This document shows positions 1-9,027 of a stretch of 38,726 nt of DNA, in pieces. A model generated the notes under the pieces. The model searched no databases. It worked only from the letters and a program-made list of their open reading frames with translations, and was not told where the DNA came from. The DNA lies in the NCBI GenBank assembly GCA_016194985.1, contig JACQAK010000082.1, positions 1-38,726 of the forward strand, in the 5' to 3' direction. Source of the stretch: Bacteroidota bacterium. GTDB taxonomy: Bacteria; Bacteroidota; Bacteroidia; B-17B0; Aurantibacillaceae. The position numbers were made by a program, and so were the translations under genes. Each line of letters opens with the position of its first letter. Position 1 is the stretch's first letter.

Positions 1-7
1 TTTGCAG

Positions 8-1111
8 ATGGAGGATATAGTATTATTTAATAAGATGGGGAAAATCAAAAAAATACACTCCAGTATTCATGATTATGAAATACATTTTGAAAACGATATT
101 TCGTTTTTGAAAGATCTTTTATACATAAAAGAAGCTGTATTTATTATCGATAAACAAGTATTTGAACTTTATAAAACATCGTTTAGTATTATTGCAAATC
201 AAGAAAATGTTTTGATACTGGATGCTATTGAGGAAAATAAAACATTAACGGCTTCTGAAATAGTATTTGATAAGATCATTTCTTTAAAACCAACTAAGAA
301 AACAAAGATCATTTCGTTTGGTGGGGGTATTACACAGGATGTAAGTGGATTTGTAGCTTCAACGTTTTACAGGGGATTGAATTGGATTTATGTTCCAACA
401 ACGTTACTAGCTCAGGCTGATAGTTGCATGGGCAGTAAAACATCTTTAAACTATAAATCATATAAAAATATTTTAGGAACATTCTATCCCCCTCATCAGA
501 TTTATATTTGCCCTGAATTTACCAATACATTAACAGAAGAAGATTTTTATAGCGGTATGGGAGAAGTTGTAAAACTTCACACCATGGGAGGAAGTGAGGC
601 ATTGGATAAATTGATGATTCAATTACCAAAAATACATCAACGTGACATCCCTACTATTTTAGCCGCCACTCAATCGTCTCTGGATATTAAGTGGACTTAC
701 ATGGATGGGGATGAATTTGATCAGGGAAAACGTAATTTGTTGAATTACGGTCATGAATTTGGCCATGCTATTGAAACAGCTACTCAATACAAAATCCCTC
801 ATGGTCAGGCGATTATTATAGGAATGGTTATGGCAAATTATATTTCTTTTCAAAAGAATGCTATTTCCGAAATGACATTTGAAAAAACAGCCAATGTATT
901 CTTGGAATTATTAAAGAGTGATGTTTCTATTTTAAATAACGTTTCGGCTCAGGAAATTATAAATCCTATGAAGCAGGATAAGAAAAGAATAGGAAATCAC
1001 CTTCCGCTTATCATGATGGATGATAATTATCTCTTTACTAAGATCCTTGATTTAACAGAAGCTGAAGCAATATCAGCAATAGAATTCTTTAAAACTAATT
1101 ATTGCATATAA
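8..1111 (+). CDS. 3-dehydroquinate synthase-like sugar cyclase in a glycan cluster
   Basis: This belongs to the AroB/sugar-phosphate cyclase family, NAD- and metal-dependent enzymes that cyclise a heptulosonate or related sugar phosphate. From the ATG at 8 the protein has 367 residues, close to the family length; a TTG lies at 2 and the window edge hides anything further upstream. The NAD-binding GGG is at residues 105-107. Likely metal ligands are E186, H249 and H265, with the second histidine of GHEFGH at 253. Other residues matching the AroB catalytic set, as I recall it, are R122, D138, K144, K153, N154, K189, K228, R242 and N246. Its stop lies 1 nt before the glycosyltransferase start at 1113, so the two look co-transcribed. 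It could be true AroB or a DHQ-synthase-like enzyme for a glycan building block. The fold is certain, the substrate is not; location favours a glycan role and the residues favour DHQ-synthase chemistry. Confidence 0.8.
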   Translation: MEDIVLFNKMGKIKKIHSSIHDYEIHFENDISFLKDLLYIKEAVFIIDKQVFELYKTSFSIIANQENVLILDAIEENKTLTASEIVFDKIISLKPTKKTKIISFGGGITQDVSGFVASTFYRGLNWIYVPTTLLAQADSCMGSKTSLNYKSYKNILGTFYPPHQIYICPEFTNTLTEEDFYSGMGEVVKLHTMGGSEALDKLMIQLPKIHQRDIPTILAATQSSLDIKWTYMDGDEFDQGKRNLLNYGHEFGHAIETATQYKIPHGQAIIIGMVMANYISFQKNAISEMTFEKTANVFLELLKSDVSILNNVSAQEIINPMKQDKKRIGNHLPLIMMDDNYLFTKILDLTEAEAISAIEFFKTNYCI

Positions 1112-1112
1112 A

Positions 1113-1998
1113 TTGGAAACACAAAAAAAACATATATCTGTTTTAACAGCATGTTATAACGAAGAAGAAAATGTAGCAGCTTTAATAGAAGCTGTAGCTG
1201 CTGTTTTTAATAAAATGCCTCAATATACCTATGAGCATCTGTTTATTGATAATAGTTCTTCTGATAAAACCGTTACTATTTTAAGAGAAATTGCTAAAAC
1301 AAATAAGCATGTTAAAGTGATTGTCAATGCACGTAATTTTGGGCATATCCGCTCTCCATTTCATGGGTTGATTCAATGTAAAGGTGATGCAGTTATTTCT
1401 TTGGTAGCTGATTTTCAGGACCCGCCTGAAATGATTGAACAATTTTTAAATAAGTGGGAAGAGGGCTATAAGATAGTGATCGGGATAAAGAATAAAAGTA
1501 AAGAAAATCCTATCATGTTTGCAATTCGGAAAACGTTTTATAATCTTTTATCCAGTGTTTCGGGGAATGATGCAACGATTAAAAATTTTACCGGATTTGG
1601 ATTATATGATCAGAAATTCATTTCAGTGTTAAGAGATCTGGATGACCCATATCCTTATTTCCGGGGCCGGGGGAAAAACCAAAAATAATTTCTTTACCTT
1701 GTATGATATGGCAATGCTTGGTTTTACCAATCACTCTAAATTGCCGTTAAGATTATCAGCATTTATTGGGTTCTTCTCGGCATTAATTAGTTTGTTAATC
1801 GCGATAGGTTATTTTATTTATAAATTGATTTATTGGTATGAATTTCAGGTTGGTACTGCGCCAATGGTCATAGGAGTCTTTTTCTTTTCTTCTGTACAAT
1901 TGTTTTTTATTGGAATTATCGGTGAATATATTGGAGCCATTCATACTCAGGTTCGTAAGCGTCCACTGGTTGTTGAAAAAGAACGGATTAATTTCTAG
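1113..1998 (+). pseudogene. GtrB/DPM1-like family 2 glycosyltransferase, disrupted by a 59-nt internal deletion
   Basis: The intact paralogue at 7102-8043 shows what this gene should look like: a cytoplasmic GT-A domain (ADFQDPPE motif) and two C-terminal membrane helices, as in polyprenyl-phosphate glycosyltransferases (GtrB, ArnC, Dpm1). Here the first frame, from a TTG at 1113, stops at 1688 after DPYPYFRG. The second frame resumes at GKTKNNFF and runs to 1998 with the membrane helices. Compared with the paralogue, 59 nt between the R of YFRG and GKTKNN are missing, which changes the frame and removes about 20 residues. The junction near 1660-1675 holds two adjacent CCGGGG copies, unusual in this AT-rich DNA. 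The family would load a sugar from a nucleotide donor onto undecaprenyl phosphate. It could be real decay, tolerated because of the paralogue, or an assembly error between two similar genes. Confidence 0.85.
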
Positions 1999-2180
1999 GT
2001 GATTTGTTTTTTAGTTGTTATAACTTCTCTACGAGCAAACATCTTTGAATTTTAGCAAATAATACTTAATTTTAATATATACTCTCCCTTATTAATAATG
2101 TTTGTTCGGTATCTATTTGATTCTTTTGGAATCTATGAAATTAAATATAAATGTTTATTTTTGGGTATAGTAAATTACTT
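1999..2180. promoter_or_regulatory. Intergenic region with candidate Bacteroidota promoter
   Basis: This stretch separates the broken glycosyltransferase from the membrane glycosyltransferase. A TATTTTTG match to the Bacteroidota -7 box (TAnnTTTG) lies at 2156-2163, 17 nt before the ATG at 2181. The 13-nt string TTATTTTTGGGTA around it (2155-2167) recurs at 7071-7083 upstream of the second glycosyltransferase, which supports a promoter role. No convincing -33 TTG element was found. Such boxes also occur by chance in AT-rich DNA. Confidence 0.35.
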
Positions 2181-4125
2181 ATGTCAAAAGTGAAAACAAA
2201 AAATGCTAACGAGAATGCATTAGCAAATTATTCTAACCCTGAAAATCGAATTAAATTAATTTCTAAGATTATTTTGTATGGCTTTCTTGTTGCATCATTT
2301 TATCATTTTGTTTATCAGAGTATTCTGTTAAATAAGCCTTATCCGTTTAATACGTTTTTGTTCCTTCAATCAGATAGATTTAATGATTTTTTATCTATGC
2401 GTGATTGGTGTAAAGATTTGAATCCTTATTTTAGCCCAAATTATTTGGGTAATAGTAATTATCTTCCGATCGCAAATTTATTTTTTTTTCTTTTTCTCAT
2501 TTATTCCTCAAAAAGTATCTTTATTCCTTTTTGTAGTTTTATTTTCTGGATTGATTTATTTGTTTACTTATTTAAGTTTGGGATTTATTCGGGAGAAAAA
2601 TAATAGACATAAATTGACATTTATTATTACTTTTCTTAGTTATGCGTATTTGTATTGTCTAGATAGGGCTAATTTGGAACCAGTTGTAGCAATACTAATT
2701 ATGGCTTTTTTTTATTTTTATAAAAAAGAGAAGCATATTATTGCTATTTTATTTTTGGCACTTGCGGCTGCAACTAAAATTTATCCGATTCTATTTGTAT
2801 TAATTTATGTTTCTGATAAACGATATAAAGAAGCAGCTATGGTAATAATTGGTACATTTTTATTTATATTGTTCCCTTTAATCTTTCAGCAGGGTGGATT
2901 TGAGAAAAATTTATTTTTTATTTTAAATGGGTTTGAGTTAGATACAAATGTTTCTTCCTTTCAAGGAGCTTTCGAAGATAAAGGAAATTATATGCTTCAA
3001 GGTTCAAGTTTATTTTCAGTATATAAGATACTCAATATTAAGATGAATTTGCATTCACAAAATATGCTAACAAAGTATTTTATATTTGTTGGGTTATTGG
3101 CTTTAATTTCTGTTTTTTATACTGTGTTTATAGAGAAAATTTTGTGGAAAAAAGTTACGATACTCACATGTTTAATTATTGTATTGCCGCATATTTCTTT
3201 TGATTATAAACTTATTCATGTTTTATATTGCGTTTATTTATTTATTAATGAAACAAAGTCAGAATTTGACCAAAAATTGAATTATAAAGTAATATCTATA
3301 TTGTTTGGAGTGATTCTAATTCCAAAATCTTACGTGTATTTTAGTAAAATTTTAACAACTACAACTGCTCAAAATGATGTTCCTCTTGGAACATTCTTTA
3401 ATCCAATTTTAATGATTATTTTATGTACTATTATTATTGTAAATGGGCTAAAGGAGTATGGTTTTTCCAATATTAGATCAGAGATTTCGGATCATATACG
3501 AGCAATTAAAAAGTCAATTGTTTATATTGGATTTATTTTGGTATTGGTAATTCCATATTATAGTTATTCAAAAAAAGCAAAGGAAAATTATTTTGAGTTC
3601 AAACGAAACTATATGTTATCCCAAGAAAATTTTTCTAAGGGGGATAAAAAGCAGGGTTTAAAAAATCTAATTTCATCTTTTAATTGTAAACCGTATAAAT
3701 TTCAAATAGCACTTCAAATTGCTAATACTTATTCTGAATTTGGAAAATATGATTCAGCTATTGTCTTTTTTAATAAGGCACTGCAGATTTTCCCAGGATG
3801 CGATGCTGCGGTTTCAGGAATTTTATCTATTCAAGTAAATACAGGAAATGCAAATGCGATAGAAGCTCTTAATTTGAAAAAATATGAAGAAGCAGAGATT
3901 TTGTTCAATAATACAATTGAACGCTTTTATAAATTGCCCTCTAATCCAAATAATAACGCTTTTTTGATAGGTTTGTATTCTAATTTGACAGTAGCTTTAA
4001 TTAATGAGAAAAAATGGACTGAAGCTTATAAAATATTAAATAAAATTAGTGAATTGGATCCTAATAATGAATTTTTAAAATCAAATTTACCATATGTAAA
4101 TTCGATGCTTAAACTGAAAAATTAA
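2181..4125 (+). pseudogene. GT87-like (DUF2029) membrane glycosyltransferase with C-terminal TPR-like repeats, frameshifted at a T9 tract
   Basis: Two overlapping frames together encode one polytopic membrane protein of about 647 residues. The first frame (ATG at 2181; another in frame at 2151) ends at 2603. The second frame is open from before the poly-T tract to 4125. The switch falls naturally at the nine-T run 2481-2489; one base fewer would join the frames. Many hydrophobic helices, an Arg-Ala-Asn loop and a Lys-Ile-Tyr-Pro motif between helices resemble GT87 (DUF2029) polyprenyl-phosphate-dependent GT-C enzymes. The last 180 or so residues are soluble and TPR-like (for example FGKYDSAIVFFNKAL). 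A GT-C enzyme here could use the lipid-linked sugar made by the GtrB-like enzymes; that is inference. The frameshift may be a sequencing error, a mutation or a slippage switch. Family assignment is moderate. Confidence 0.65.
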
Positions 4126-4140
4126 AGAAACTATAATTAA

Positions 4141-5871
4141 TTATGTTCCTTCCATTTCAGTTGGTTTTGAGTGAGGTTCCATTTCTGTAATTGGTTTTCC
4201 GAATGCTATTTTAGGATATGTATTGGTTTTTGAATCAATCATAACCTGCAGGAGTACAGGATTATCTTTGTTTTCGGAATTCCACATCCATTTTATTGCA
4301 TTTTCAGCATCATCATAGTTTGAAATTGTTTTAGCTTTTATTTGATAAGCTAATGCTATAAATTCAAAATTTGGAGCTGAGTATCCCCAGCAAGTTGATT
4401 GATAGCGTGATTCAAAATATGAATCTTGAAATTGACGGATCATTCCTAAATTTTCATTATTTAGTACAACAATTTTAATTGGTAATTTATTTCTAACAAT
4501 TGTTTGTAATTCTTGAATATTTATTTGCATACATCCGTCACCAATTATAGCAACAACTGGTTTTTTATTCAAAGCAAAACATGCTCCAATTGCGGCAGGT
4601 AGGGCAAAACCCATTGCACCCATTCCTCCCGAAGTTAAAAAAGTTTGATTAGTGTTGATTTCTAAAGATTGTGCTGCCCACATTTGATGAGAACCTACAT
4701 CTGCCAAAAATGATAAAGAATCATGACTACAAGAAGATAAAAGATGAATGAATTTATTTGGATTGATTCCCACACAATCTAATTCTTTTGTATCAGGCCA
4801 TTTAGTTTTTAAATTGGAGATATATGTTATCCAATTTGCTTTAGCTTCAAATTCAATGTTCTTAGAAATGGAAATAAATTCTGAAAAAAATACTTTTGCA
4901 TCACAGACTATGGGAATACAATTTTTAATTCTATTGCTTATTTCATTTTCATTGCAATCAACATGATATATTTCCCTATTTTCAAAAAACACTGTATCGG
5001 CACCAGTTTGTCTAATATCTAGCCTGCTTCCAACTGCGATAATTAAATCAGATTCTCCAAAAGCAATATTTGCCCACCTATTGCCATAACTTCCAATAAA
5101 GCCAACTCTTTGGGGATGATTATAACTAATAGCATCTAAAGCTAATAATGAAGTTACAACGGGGATTTTTGTTTTAGTTAAAAACTCATTTAATTCTTTT
5201 GATGCAAAAGATGCTTTAACACCTCTGCCTACAATTATTATAGGCGATTTACTTACTCGTATGGAGTTAATTAAATTATTTATTTGTGTATCAATATTAA
5301 CTTTACATTTTGTAAAATCAATTTCTGTAGCGTCTTTATATGGGTCAGAATCAATTTGGGCACGTTGTATATCCATTGGTATGTCTATTAGAACAGGCCC
5401 GGGCCTATCCTGAGAGACAATATGAAATGCCTCTTTAAAAACAAGAGGAATTTCTTTTGCATCTTTTATCTGGTAACATTTTTTTGTTAAAGGTTTTGCA
5501 ATAGAAACTATATCCGTTTCTTGAAATCCTAATTGGCGAATTTGTTTCTCACCTTTTAATTCATGTCTGTTTACTTGTCCTGTTATAAAAATGCCAGGTA
5601 CGGAATCAAAATAACAGCTTCCTATACCTGTAATTAAGTTAGTGGCACCAGGACCGCTTGTAGCCAATGCAACACCTGGTTTACCGGTGATTCTACCATA
5701 AGCATCTGCTGCAAACGCTGCGCTTTGCTCATGGTGCATAGAAATTATATTTATTTTAGTTGTTTGATTTAATGAATCTAAAATATTAGTAATCATTCCT
5801 CCTGAGAGTTCAAAAACATAATCTATTTTTTTTGCTTCTAAAAATTTTGCAATATAATCCGAAACTTTCAT
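4141..5871 (-). CDS. ThDP-dependent acetolactate synthase-like enzyme, candidate YerE-type two-carbon transferase
   Basis: The 576-residue protein has the three-domain layout of acetohydroxyacid synthase-type ThDP enzymes. The N-terminal Pyr domain carries the activating glutamate E48 in MHHEQSAAFAADAYGR. The central domain spans roughly residues 195-335. The C-terminal PP domain has the metal/ThDP motif GDG at 444-446, followed 24 residues later by NN at 471-472. The start is ATG at 5871, 5 nt after the stop of the upstream SDR gene with an AAGGCG-like ribosome site, so the two form an operon. Ordinary IlvB would sit with ilvD/ilvN/ilvC; here the neighbours are rfbF, rfbG and rfbH. In yersiniose biosynthesis YerE, a ThDP flavoprotein of this family, adds a two-carbon unit from pyruvate to CDP-4-keto-3,6-dideoxyglucose. 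I infer the same kind of role. Family certain, substrate inferred. Confidence 0.85.
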   Translation of the reverse strand: MKVSDYIAKFLEAKKIDYVFELSGGMITNILDSLNQTTKINIISMHHEQSAAFAADAYGRITGKPGVALATSGPGATNLITGIGSCYFDSVPGIFITGQVNRHELKGEKQIRQLGFQETDIVSIAKPLTKKCYQIKDAKEIPLVFKEAFHIVSQDRPGPVLIDIPMDIQRAQIDSDPYKDATEIDFTKCKVNIDTQINNLINSIRVSKSPIIIVGRGVKASFASKELNEFLTKTKIPVVTSLLALDAISYNHPQRVGFIGSYGNRWANIAFGESDLIIAVGSRLDIRQTGADTVFFENREIYHVDCNENEISNRIKNCIPIVCDAKVFFSEFISISKNIEFEAKANWITYISNLKTKWPDTKELDCVGINPNKFIHLLSSCSHDSLSFLADVGSHQMWAAQSLEINTNQTFLTSGGMGAMGFALPAAIGACFALNKKPVVAIIGDGCMQINIQELQTIVRNKLPIKIVVLNNENLGMIRQFQDSYFESRYQSTCWGYSAPNFEFIALAYQIKAKTISNYDDAENAIKWMWNSENKDNPVLLQVMIDSKTNTYPKIAFGKPITEMEPHSKPTEMEGT

Positions 5872-5876
5872 ACGCC

Positions 5877-6920
5877 TTAATCTTTAATAATGGGTTCATA
5901 TTGGTAAAAATCGATAGTACGTTTAATCGAGGTAGTTAAATCATAGTTAACATTTAATTTTAATTCACTTTTAGCTTTTTGAATGTCTGGAATATATTTA
6001 TTGCCCTCTGTACAGGCCATTTTGCTTTTAATATCGATATTTAAATTCTTTTTAGTGATTTGAATTATTAAATCTGCTAAATTTTTAATGCTTATTTCTT
6101 CATCAGATCCAACATTGTATGGATCAGCATTTTTACCATTTAAAAGTATTTTTATTAACCATATTATCAAATCAGCAGTGTATAAATAAGATCTATAGGC
6201 GGTGCCGTCACCTGATATTTTTAAATCTTCGTTTCTAATTACATTTTTTATAAAATTACCAATGGCAAATTGCCCGTTTAGTGGAATAAAAGGCCCAACA
6301 AAGCAAAAACATCTAGCAATTTTAACGTTAACTAAATCTTTGGTGTTATAAATATAAGAAAGCATTTCAGAAATTTTTTTTCCTTCAGAATAACAAGCGC
6401 CAAGTGAATAAATGTTGGAACTGCCTCTAAAATCTTCAGAAAATGGGATTTTATTGTGAATGGGTTCTCCATAAATAGCTCCTGAGCTTATATTTAAAAT
6501 AGTTGCTTTTTTATATTTTGCTAATTCTAAGACATGTTTAGTGCCATTTACAATAGATTCGTAAATTGATAGAGGGTCACTTATAAATAAACTATAATTC
6601 ACGTCTGTGGCGGCATGAATAATATAATCAATGGAATCAGATGGGTAATTAAAATTTTTTACATCTCCTGTTATAAATTTAAAATTCTGATTATTAAATT
6701 GAGGGTATTCTTTTAAAAATACTTCAGGATTTCTGGAGAGTATAATTACTTTTATATTGAAATTTTCAAGTGTATTTAGGTAAAGAAAATAGTTTAAAAA
6801 GCATTTGCCAAAAAAACCAGTACCTCCAGTAATAAATATAGTTTTGAAATTTAATTGTTGGTTTTCAGAAATCAATCTTGTTGAAATAAAACTGCAATCT
6901 TGTTTTAGTATTTGATTCAT
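5877..6920 (-). CDS. Extended SDR NAD-dependent epimerase/dehydratase/reductase, candidate YerF-like step
   Basis: This is an extended short-chain dehydrogenase/reductase of the sugar-nucleotide epimerase/dehydratase class. From the ATG at 6920 it has 347 residues; a TTG at 6941 would add seven. The Rossmann motif TGGTGFFG is at residues 31-38. The catalytic pair is Y177 and K181 (YSEGK), preceded by an ISSGAIYGEP strand with the catalytic serine. The C-terminal substrate domain keeps RSYLYTADL and YNVGSDEEISIKNLA. It is the first gene of a two-gene minus-strand operon with the ThDP enzyme. In the yersiniose pathway the YerE product is reduced by YerF, so a 4-keto reductase or epimerase role is plausible. 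Overall it also resembles dTDP-glucose 4,6-dehydratases and UDP-glucuronate decarboxylases, so the exact reaction cannot be read from sequence. Confidence 0.8.
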   Translation of the reverse strand: MNQILKQDCSFISTRLISENQQLNFKTIFITGGTGFFGKCFLNYFLYLNTLENFNIKVIILSRNPEVFLKEYPQFNNQNFKFITGDVKNFNYPSDSIDYIIHAATDVNYSLFISDPLSIYESIVNGTKHVLELAKYKKATILNISSGAIYGEPIHNKIPFSEDFRGSSNIYSLGACYSEGKKISEMLSYIYNTKDLVNVKIARCFCFVGPFIPLNGQFAIGNFIKNVIRNEDLKISGDGTAYRSYLYTADLIIWLIKILLNGKNADPYNVGSDEEISIKNLADLIIQITKKNLNIDIKSKMACTEGNKYIPDIQKAKSELKLNVNYDLTTSIKRTIDFYQYEPIIKD

Positions 6921-7101
6921 TAAAATTGATGTTTTAAACAAAAAGTGAGGTTATTATTTACTAACGACAAAAGTTATAACAATATACCTCAAAAATATAA
7001 AATTATTTTGTTTTTATGTTATTGGTTAATAATATATTACTTGGTGAATATGTTTTTTAATATAATAATGTTATTTTTGGGTAAAATAAATAATAAAATT
7101 T
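6921..7101. promoter_or_regulatory. Divergent promoter region of the SDR-ThDP operon and the second glycosyltransferase
   Basis: This very AT-rich stretch separates oppositely transcribed units. A TATTTTTG box at 7072-7079 lies 22 nt before the GTG start of the glycosyltransferase and sits in the same TTATTTTTGGGTA context as at 2155-2167. A possible TTG element at 7041-7043 is farther upstream than usual. No clear box was found for the minus-strand operon. A 64-codon ORF across this region looks spurious. Confidence 0.35.
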
Positions 7102-8043
7102 GTGAAAAAGCTTATATCGGTTCTTACGCCATGCTATAACGAAAAAGATAATGTAGAACCACTATCTATTGAAGTATCTAAGGTTTTTGAAAAATATCCT
7201 CAATATGATTATGAACATATTTTTATTGATAATGATTCAACGGATGGGACTTTAGAAATTTTAATGAACATCGCAGAAAGAGATAAAAATGTGAAAATTA
7301 TTATGAATGCTCGTAATTTTGGTCATATTCGATCTCCATTCTATGGGATGCTTCAATGTCAGGGAGATGCGGTAATTTCTATGGTTGCAGATTTTCAAGA
7401 CCCCCCAGAATTGATTCATGAGTTTATAAAAAAATGGGAAGAGGGTTTTAAAATTGTTATTGGTGTGAAAGCCGAAAGCAAAGAAAATCCATTGATGTTT
7501 GCCGTAAGAAAATTTTTTTACAGTTTATTAAGCAAGGCTTCTGAAAGTTCAGGAGAATCGCCTGTTAAAAATTTTTCCGGATTTGGATTATATGACAAAC
7601 AATTTATTGCGGTTTTAAGAACCCTGGAGGACCCATACCCTTATTTTAGAGGTATGATTACAGAACTAGGATTTAATCGCTTTGAAGTGCCTTATATTCA
7701 GCCAGAGAGAGCATCTGGTAAAACTAAAAATAATTTTTTTACATTGTATGACATTGCAATGTTAGGATTTACTAATCATTCAAAACTACCTCTTCGATTA
7801 TCAGCATTTATCGGCTTTTTTTCTGCAATTATCAGCTTTATAGCTGCATTGGGATATTTCCTTTATAAATTGATTTTTTGGGATTTTTTTCAGGTAGGTA
7901 TGGCACCTTTGGTTATTGGCGTTTTTTTCTTTTCGTCGGTTCAATTATTTTTTATTGGGATTATTGGGGAATATATTGGAGCAATACACACTCAAATAAG
8001 AAAACGCCCTTTAGTTATAGAAAAGGGTAGGGTGAATTTTTAA
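7102..8043 (+). CDS. GtrB/DPM1-like family 2 polyprenyl-phosphate glycosyltransferase
   Basis: The 313-residue protein starts with GTG at 7102; the residues after it (KKLISVLTPCYNE) are the normal first strand of a GT-A fold. The FIDNDSTDGT loop and ADFQDPPE (residues 96-103) are the nucleotide-sugar and metal-binding motifs. The cytoplasmic domain is followed by two strongly hydrophobic helices at about 230-258 and 265-290 and a short basic tail, as in GtrB, ArnC and Dpm1-like enzymes. These transfer a sugar to undecaprenyl phosphate on the inner face of the cytoplasmic membrane. It is the intact paralogue of the gene at 1113-1998; the last 90 residues are almost the same in both. It sits 15 nt before rfbF and likely shares its transcript. 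The donor sugar is unknown. Confidence 0.88.
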   Translation: MKKLISVLTPCYNEKDNVEPLSIEVSKVFEKYPQYDYEHIFIDNDSTDGTLEILMNIAERDKNVKIIMNARNFGHIRSPFYGMLQCQGDAVISMVADFQDPPELIHEFIKKWEEGFKIVIGVKAESKENPLMFAVRKFFYSLLSKASESSGESPVKNFSGFGLYDKQFIAVLRTLEDPYPYFRGMITELGFNRFEVPYIQPERASGKTKNNFFTLYDIAMLGFTNHSKLPLRLSAFIGFFSAIISFIAALGYFLYKLIFWDFFQVGMAPLVIGVFFFSSVQLFFIGIIGEYIGAIHTQIRKRPLVIEKGRVNF

Positions 8044-8058
8044 ATATAATTTTGATAT

Positions 8059-8838
8059 ATGAAAGTAGTAATATTAGCAGGGGGCTTAGGTACTAGGTTA
8101 GCTGAAGAAACGGATGTTAGACCAAAACCAATGGTTGAAATTGGAGGAAGGCCTATTATATGGCATATCATGAAAATATATAGCCATTATGGTTATAACG
8201 ATTTTATTGTATGTTGTGGATATAAAGGGTATGTTATTAAGGAATATTTTGCTAATTATTTTTTGCACCAAACGGATGTTACAATTGATTTGGCAAATAA
8301 TAAAATGGAAGTGCACAAATCCGGTTCAGAAAACTGGAAGGTAACTCTAGTAGATACTGGGGTGAATACCAATACTGCAGGAAGGATTAAACGTATTCAA
8401 AAATATATTGGTGATGAAGCGTTTATGCTTACTTATGGAGATGGAGTTGCGAATGTTGATATTTCTGAGCTTATCAATTTTCATAAATCTCAGGGTAAAT
8501 TGGCGACATTGTCTTCCATTCAATTGCCTGGTAGGTTTGGTAATATTGAAACAAATACAGAAGGGGTTGTTACTTCTTTTCAGGAAAAACCTCAGGGGGA
8601 CGGTATGTGGATTAATGGGGGCTTTTTTGTGCTTGAGAATAAAATATTTGATTATTTAAAGGGAGATATGGACTCTATTCAATGGGAAAAAGTTCCGTTA
8701 ATTCAAATTGCAAATGATGGGCAACTTTCAGCATTTAAACATAATGGTTTTTGGAAATGTATGGATGCAATTCGAGATAAGATAGAATTAGAAGAACTTT
8801 GGGGATCTTCAAAAGCCGAATGGAAGATTTGGGAATAA
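8059..8838 (+). CDS. rfbF: Glucose-1-phosphate cytidylyltransferase
   Basis: RfbF (also DdhA/AscA) makes CDP-glucose and diphosphate from CTP and glucose 1-phosphate, the entry step to CDP-dideoxysugars. The 259-residue protein matches the usual family length. The nucleotidyltransferase signature starts at residue 8 (GGLGTRL) and is followed by RPKPM with K23. Later motifs include the metal-binding [10 protein letters not shown] segment and the [16 protein letters not shown] segment typical of cytidylyltransferases of this group. It follows the glycosyltransferase by 15 nt and precedes rfbG by an unusually long 189-nt gap. Together with rfbG and rfbH it defines a CDP-sugar pathway rather than a dTDP one. 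Confidence 0.93.
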   Translation: MKVVILAGGLGTRLAEETDVRPKPMVEIGGRPIIWHIMKIYSHYGYNDFIVCCGYKGYVIKEYFANYFLHQTDVTIDLANNKMEVHKSGSENWKVTLVDTGVNTNTAGRIKRIQKYIGDEAFMLTYGDGVANVDISELINFHKSQGKLATLSSIQLPGRFGNIETNTEGVVTSFQEKPQGDGMWINGGFFVLENKIFDYLKGDMDSIQWEKVPLIQIANDGQLSAFKHNGFWKCMDAIRDKIELEELWGSSKAEWKIWE

Positions 8839-9027
8839 TATTTAATGAGCTTCTATATTTAAAAGGCTAAATGTATTTTGTATTTTAAATTTTTTTGATG
8901 ATTTATAAAATAAATGCATTTTATCTTTTTTTATTTGAAGTTTATTAAAAATCAGAGCTTTTGTCTTTAGAAATAATCAAAATTTTTATATCAATGAATT
9001 AAAAGTTCAGCAAACAATTTATACAAA
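8839..9027 (+). other. Long AT-rich spacer between rfbF and rfbG
   Basis: These 189 nt interrupt an otherwise tightly packed gene set. They are very AT-rich, with several T tracts, and no ORF of interest, hairpin or clear TAnnTTTG box was found. It may hold an internal promoter that I cannot identify. Confidence 0.4.

Noticed and set aside
4141-5871. The ThDP enzyme as housekeeping IlvB
   Set aside because: No ilvN, ilvC or ilvD is nearby; its operon partner is a sugar-nucleotide SDR and its neighbours are rfbF/G/H. Not excluded on sequence alone.
6945-7139. 64-codon ORF on the plus strand between the SDR gene and the glycosyltransferase
   Set aside because: It is very AT-rich, overlaps the glycosyltransferase start, and reads like chance hydrophobic codons; the region is better explained as a divergent promoter.
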